A stretch of DNA of 8,932 nt from JAJPXI01 sp045602885 (GTDB lineage: Bacteria > Bacillota > Clostridia > Oscillospirales > Oscillospiraceae): positions 1-8,932 of the forward strand of contig JAZSCJ010000046.1 in the NCBI GenBank assembly GCA_045602885.1, in the 5' to 3' direction. The translations under genes and the position numbers were made by a program. How positions within the stretch are numbered: the first letter of the stretch is position 1; every line of letters starts with the position of its first letter. The notes below the pieces were generated by a model. The model was not told the DNA's origin, searched no databases, and worked only from the letters and a program-made list of their open reading frames with translations. Of this stretch, positions 5,931 to 8,932 are shown piece by piece.

Positions 5931-6848
5931 ATGAAAAGGAAAACACGCGGCGCACCCAAAGACGCCGTCAGTTCCCAGCTCATCCGCAGACCCATTGCAC
6001 GCATGGGCTGGCTGTTTTTGCTGCCCACCGTGGCCTGCTTTGCCATCGGCTTTGTCTGGCCCTTCCTGCAGGGACTGTTTTTGTCCTTCACCAAGTTCCA
6101 GATTACCCGGGACTGGGAGTGGACCGGCCTGCGCAACTATGTTCTGGCGCTGAAAGACCCCTCGTTTGTACACGCGTTCTGGTATACGGCGCTGTTTGCC
6201 CTGGTCAGTCTGGTGCTGATCAATCTGCTGGCCTTTACCGTGGCCTATGCGCTGACCCAGAAGATCCGGGGCACCAATCTGTTTCGCACCGTGTTCTTCA
6301 TGCCCAATCTGATCGGCGGCATCGTGCTGGGCTACATCTGGTCCATGATTTTTGACGGAATTCTGAATCGGTATGGTACGTCCATTCTGTTGGACACCCG
6401 GTACGGCTTTTGGGGCTTGATCATCCTCATGTGCTGGCAGCAGGTGGGCTACATGATGATCATTTATATCGCCGGGTTCCAGGCGGTGAGCGAGGATATG
6501 CTGGAGGCTGCCCGTATCGACGGCGCCGGCCGCTGGCAGACGCTGTTCCGGGTGACCATCCCCAACATGATGCCCTCCATCACCATCTGCACCTTTTTGA
6601 CGCTGACCAATTCCTTCAAGCTCTTTGACCAGAACCTGGCGCTGACCGAAGGGCGGCCCTTCCAGCAGTTGGCCGACGGCACGGTCATCAAGACCACCGA
6701 AATGCTGGCGCTGAACATCGTCAATTCCTTCTCCGGCGGCGTCAATCGCGGCGTGGGGCAGGCAAAGGCGGTTCTGTTTTGTATTCTGGTGGTGGCCATC
6801 GGGCTGATCCAGCTTCGGGCCACCCGTTCCAAGGAGGTGCAGCAGTAA
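5931..6848 (+). CDS. Carbohydrate ABC transporter permease, MalF/MsmF-type
   Basis: This is the first channel subunit of the sugar importer, 305 residues with about six membrane segments. That is the compact form found in Gram-positive sugar importers; E. coli MalF is much longer. The N-terminus is basic (MKRKTRG) and the first membrane helix is at about 26-50 (GWLFLLPTVACFAIGFVWPFLQG). The ATPase-docking EAA loop is EAARIDGAGRWQTLFRVTIPNMMP (192-215). Other family landmarks are FFMPNLIGGIVLGYIW (122-137) and TNSFKLFDQNLALTEGRP (226-243). The start is the ATG at 5931; AGGAG at 5914-5918 is 12 nt away, a long spacing that may lower translation, and the TTG-started extension to 5886 has no support. 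The stop shares one base with the next start (TAATG), implying coupling with the partner permease. Substrate is not readable from the protein. Confidence 0.93.
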   Translation: MKRKTRGAPKDAVSSQLIRRPIARMGWLFLLPTVACFAIGFVWPFLQGLFLSFTKFQITRDWEWTGLRNYVLALKDPSFVHAFWYTALFALVSLVLINLLAFTVAYALTQKIRGTNLFRTVFFMPNLIGGIVLGYIWSMIFDGILNRYGTSILLDTRYGFWGLIILMCWQQVGYMMIIYIAGFQAVSEDMLEAARIDGAGRWQTLFRVTIPNMMPSITICTFLTLTNSFKLFDQNLALTEGRPFQQLADGTVIKTTEMLALNIVNSFSGGVNRGVGQAKAVLFCILVVAIGLIQLRATRSKEVQQ

Positions 6849-7708
6849 TGACCCAAAAGACCCTGCGCAAAAAACGCCATCCCGGCCGCGCGGCCTTGAC
6901 GGCGGTGTTTGCTGTGATCTGTGTGGTATATATCCTGCCCATTTTGCTGGTGCTGATGAACTCCTTTAAGTCCAACAACGCCATCAACATGGAAACCTTT
7001 GCCCCGCCCAACGCTGAGACCTTTATGGGGGTGGATAACTACATCAAGGGCATGACCTTTGGTAATTATCCCTTTTTGAAATCGGTCGTGTTCAGCCTGA
7101 TCATTACGGTGATCTCCACGGCGCTGATCTTGATTTGCACCTCTATGGCCGCCTGGTTTATTTCCCGGGTGGGCGGCCGGTTCTGCAAAGTGGTTTACTT
7201 CCTGTGCATTTTCTCCATGGTAGTGCCCTTCCAGATGGTCATGTACACCCTGGCCCGCACGGCCGACTCGCTGTACCTCAATACCCCCTACACCATCCCG
7301 GTGGTCTATCTGGGCTTTGGCGCGGGCCTTGCCATCTTTATGTTCGTGGGCTTTGTCAAGTCCATCCCCATGGAGATCGAGGAGGCCGCCGCCATTGACG
7401 GCTGCGGCCCGGTGGGAACCTTCTTCCGGGTGGTGCTGCCCATGCTCAGACCCACGCTGATCTCGGTGGGCGTGCTGGAGCTGATGTGGGTGTGGAACGA
7501 TTACCTGCTGCCCAGTCTGGTTCTGGACATCAACGAGTACCGCACCATTCCCATCCACATTCAGTACCTCAAGGGCAGCTTTGGCACGGTGGACATGGGT
7601 GCCACCATGGCGCTCATTTTCCTGAGCGTTGTGCCGGTCATCGTGTTCTATCTGATCTGCCAAAAGCACATCATCAAGGGCGTAGCGGCCGGCGCCGTGA
7701 AGGGGTAA
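6848..7708 (+). CDS. Carbohydrate ABC transporter permease, MalG/MsmG-type
   Basis: This is the second channel subunit, 286 residues, the usual length for MalG-type proteins. After a basic N-terminus (MTQKTLRKKRHPGR) the first membrane helix is at about 15-38. NSFKSNNAI (38-46) is the conserved segment after helix 1. The docking loop is EEAAAIDGCGPVGTFFRVVLPMLRPT (178-203), and WVWNDYLLPSLVL (214-226) is the MalG signature near the fifth helix. The C-terminus QKHIIKGVAAGAVKG is the classic family ending, which in E. coli MalG contacts the ATPase. The start ATG (6848) lies in TAATG with the preceding stop, and AAGGAGG (6831-6837) is 10 nt upstream; an earlier in-frame start at 6779 would lie inside the previous gene and is rejected. 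malQ begins 12 bp after the stop. Confidence 0.95.
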   Translation: MTQKTLRKKRHPGRAALTAVFAVICVVYILPILLVLMNSFKSNNAINMETFAPPNAETFMGVDNYIKGMTFGNYPFLKSVVFSLIITVISTALILICTSMAAWFISRVGGRFCKVVYFLCIFSMVVPFQMVMYTLARTADSLYLNTPYTIPVVYLGFGAGLAIFMFVGFVKSIPMEIEEAAAIDGCGPVGTFFRVVLPMLRPTLISVGVLELMWVWNDYLLPSLVLDINEYRTIPIHIQYLKGSFGTVDMGATMALIFLSVVPVIVFYLICQKHIIKGVAAGAVKG

Positions 7709-7720
7709 AGGAGTGCGCGT
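7708..7720 (+). promoter_or_regulatory. malQ ribosome binding site overlapping the permease stop
   Basis: TAAAGGAG joins the permease stop codon to the malQ Shine-Dalgarno sequence; AAAGGAG (7708-7713 plus the preceding A) is 7 nt from the ATG at 7721. This places malQ in the same operon and supports coupled translation. Confidence 0.75.
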
Positions 7721-8932
7721 ATGAAACGAAGCTGCGGTATCTTGATGCCCATTTCCGCCCTGCCTTCGCCCTATGGCATCGGCACGCTGGGCAAGGCGGC
7801 CTATGAATTTGTGGATGCGCTGGTTCGGGCCAAGCAGTCCTGGTGGCAGCTTCTGCCTGTGGGCCATACCAGCTATGGGGACTCCCCCTATCAGTGCTTT
7901 TCCACCTTTGCCGGCAATCCTTACTTTGTGGATCTGGATCTGCTGTGTCAGGACGGCCTGCTGAAAAAAGAGGAGATCACCGCTCTGGATTGGGGCAGCG
8001 ATCCCGGCCGGGTGGACTACGCGACCATTTATCAAAATCGGATGCGCGTGCTGCGTCTGGCCGCCGCCCGCGGCTGGGAGCGTGACCGGGAGCAGGTAGA
8101 CGCCTTTGTGGAGCAAAATAAGCAGTGGCTGCCCGATTACGCCCTGTTCATGGCGGTCAAGGCGCATTTCGATATGAAATGCTGGATCGAGTGGGAGGAT
8201 GAGGATATTCGCCTGCGCAAGCCGGAGGCATTGCAGCGGTATCGCACGCAGCTGGCCGAGGAAGTCAAGCTGTATACCTACATCCAGTTTCTGTTTTTCC
8301 GCCAGTGGGAACAGCTGCGCAGCTATGCCAAGGCGCAGGGCATCGGGCTGATCGGTGACATTCCCATCTATGTGGCGCTGGACAGTGCCGATGTCTGGGC
8401 CGAGCCGGAAAACTTCCAGTTGGACGAGCGCAACCTGCCCACCGAGGTGGCGGGTGTGCCCCCGGACTATTTCAGTGAGGACGGCCAGCTGTGGGGCAAT
8501 CCTCTGTACGACTGGTCGGCCATGAAGCAGGACGGATACGGCTGGTGGATCCGCCGTGTGGGCGGTGCGGAAAAGTTGTACGATGTCATCCGTATTGACC
8601 ACTTCCGTGGCTTTGAAAGCTATTGGGCGGTGCCCTACGGCGCTCAAACGGCCAAGGACGGCCGCTGGGTCAAAGGCCCGGGCATGGATTTTGTAGGGGC
8701 TTTGACCGGCTGGTTCCGTGAAATGCAGTTCATTGCCGAGGATCTGGGCTACTTAACGCCCGAAGTGCGGCAGCTGCTGCAGGATTCCGGCCTGCCCGGC
8801 ATGAAGGTGCTGGAGTTTGCCTTTGACTCCCGGGAGCCCAGCAATTATCTGCCCCATACTTACACGCCCAACTGCGTCTGTTATCCCGGCACCCATGACA
8901 ACACCACGCTGGTGGCGTGGCAGACCGAGGCC
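7721..8932 (+). CDS. malQ: MalQ, 4-alpha-glucanotransferase (amylomaltase, GH77), C-terminus cut by window edge
   Basis: This cytoplasmic enzyme transfers 4-alpha-glucan segments between malto-oligosaccharides and releases glucose, so that imported dextrins can be used by phosphorylase and glucokinase. 404 residues are visible with no frameshift; full GH77 enzymes of this type are about 500 residues, so roughly the last fifth is missing. Landmarks are GILMPISALPSPYGIGTLG (6-24), WWQLLPVGHTSYGDSPYQ (42-59), IGDIPIYVALDSADVW, WGNPLYDW, RIDHFRGF with the nucleophile D293, FIAEDLG with the acid/base E340, and PGTHDN with the third catalytic aspartate D393. The first two numbers coincide with D293 and E340 of the Thermus amylomaltase, and D393 with its D395. 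The start follows AAAGGAG closely. Its place after the permeases is the best clue that the importer handles malto-oligosaccharides. Confidence 0.97.
   Translation, partial: MKRSCGILMPISALPSPYGIGTLGKAAYEFVDALVRAKQSWWQLLPVGHTSYGDSPYQCFSTFAGNPYFVDLDLLCQDGLLKKEEITALDWGSDPGRVDYATIYQNRMRVLRLAAARGWERDREQVDAFVEQNKQWLPDYALFMAVKAHFDMKCWIEWEDEDIRLRKPEALQRYRTQLAEEVKLYTYIQFLFFRQWEQLRSYAKAQGIGLIGDIPIYVALDSADVWAEPENFQLDERNLPTEVAGVPPDYFSEDGQLWGNPLYDWSAMKQDGYGWWIRRVGGAEKLYDVIRIDHFRGFESYWAVPYGAQTAKDGRWVKGPGMDFVGALTGWFREMQFIAEDLGYLTPEVRQLLQDSGLPGMKVLEFAFDSREPSNYLPHTYTPNCVCYPGTHDNTTLVAWQTEA

Noticed and set aside
4277..6136. Minus-strand open frame (619 codons) antisense to the sugar-binding protein gene
   Set aside because: It crosses the promoter, the operator copies and the post-SBP hairpin, has no domain character, and is explained by third-position GC bias of the gene on the other strand.
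6464..8647. Minus-strand open frame (727 codons) antisense to the permeases and malQ
   Set aside because: It spans three real genes on the other strand, is rich in His and Gln without motifs, and lacks a ribosome binding site.
1..8932. Mobile elements, CRISPR arrays, tRNA/rRNA genes, defence or phage genes
   Set aside because: Reading both strands I found no transposase, direct-repeat array, tRNA-like cloverleaf or other signature; nearly all sequence is taken up by the eight transport and sugar genes and their spacers.

Overview
The window holds two ABC import operons that diverge from a shared AT-rich control region at 4088-4510. The sequence points to a moderately high-GC Gram-positive anaerobe of the Clostridia (Oscillospiraceae/Ruminococcaceae-like, for example relatives of Faecalibacterium, Gemmiger or Subdoligranulum). 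The reasons are strong AGGAGG ribosome binding sites before most genes, sigma-A-type promoters, both binding proteins made as lipoproteins, a TTG start, and GC-rich genes set against AT-rich spacers. The genus is an inference and is not proven.

Left half, minus strand, read from 4087 down to 1: a branched-chain (hydrophobic) amino acid importer in the order livJ (binding lipoprotein), livH and livM (two permeases), livG (ATPase, cut by the window edge at base 1). A well-formed promoter sits at 4176-4204 with an 80-nt leader. livF, the usual fifth gene, would lie beyond the left edge.

Right half, plus strand, from 4511 to 8932: a maltodextrin/oligosaccharide-type importer made of a binding lipoprotein, a MalF-type permease and a MalG-type permease. 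It is followed directly by malQ (4-alpha-glucanotransferase), which is open to the right edge. The promoter is at 4386-4414. Two related copies of a GGC(A/G)AAAACGT-type element, whose central CG steps are 86 bp apart, flank that promoter and look like operators for a LacI-family regulator. No sugar-importer ATPase is encoded here, so the permeases probably use a MalK/MsmK-type ATPase encoded elsewhere. Import followed by disproportionation of malto-oligosaccharides is the simplest joint role.

In both operons the binding-protein gene is followed within 30 nt by a perfect 12-bp GC-rich hairpin with a 4-nt loop and no T-tract, and only then by the permease genes. This probably sets a higher dose of binding protein than of permease. 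I see no RNA genes, CRISPR arrays, insertion sequences, prophage genes or defence genes. The genes belong to familiar families and nothing here amounts to a new biological system. The points of real interest are regulatory (paired operators, post-SBP hairpins), plus an insertion in LivG.
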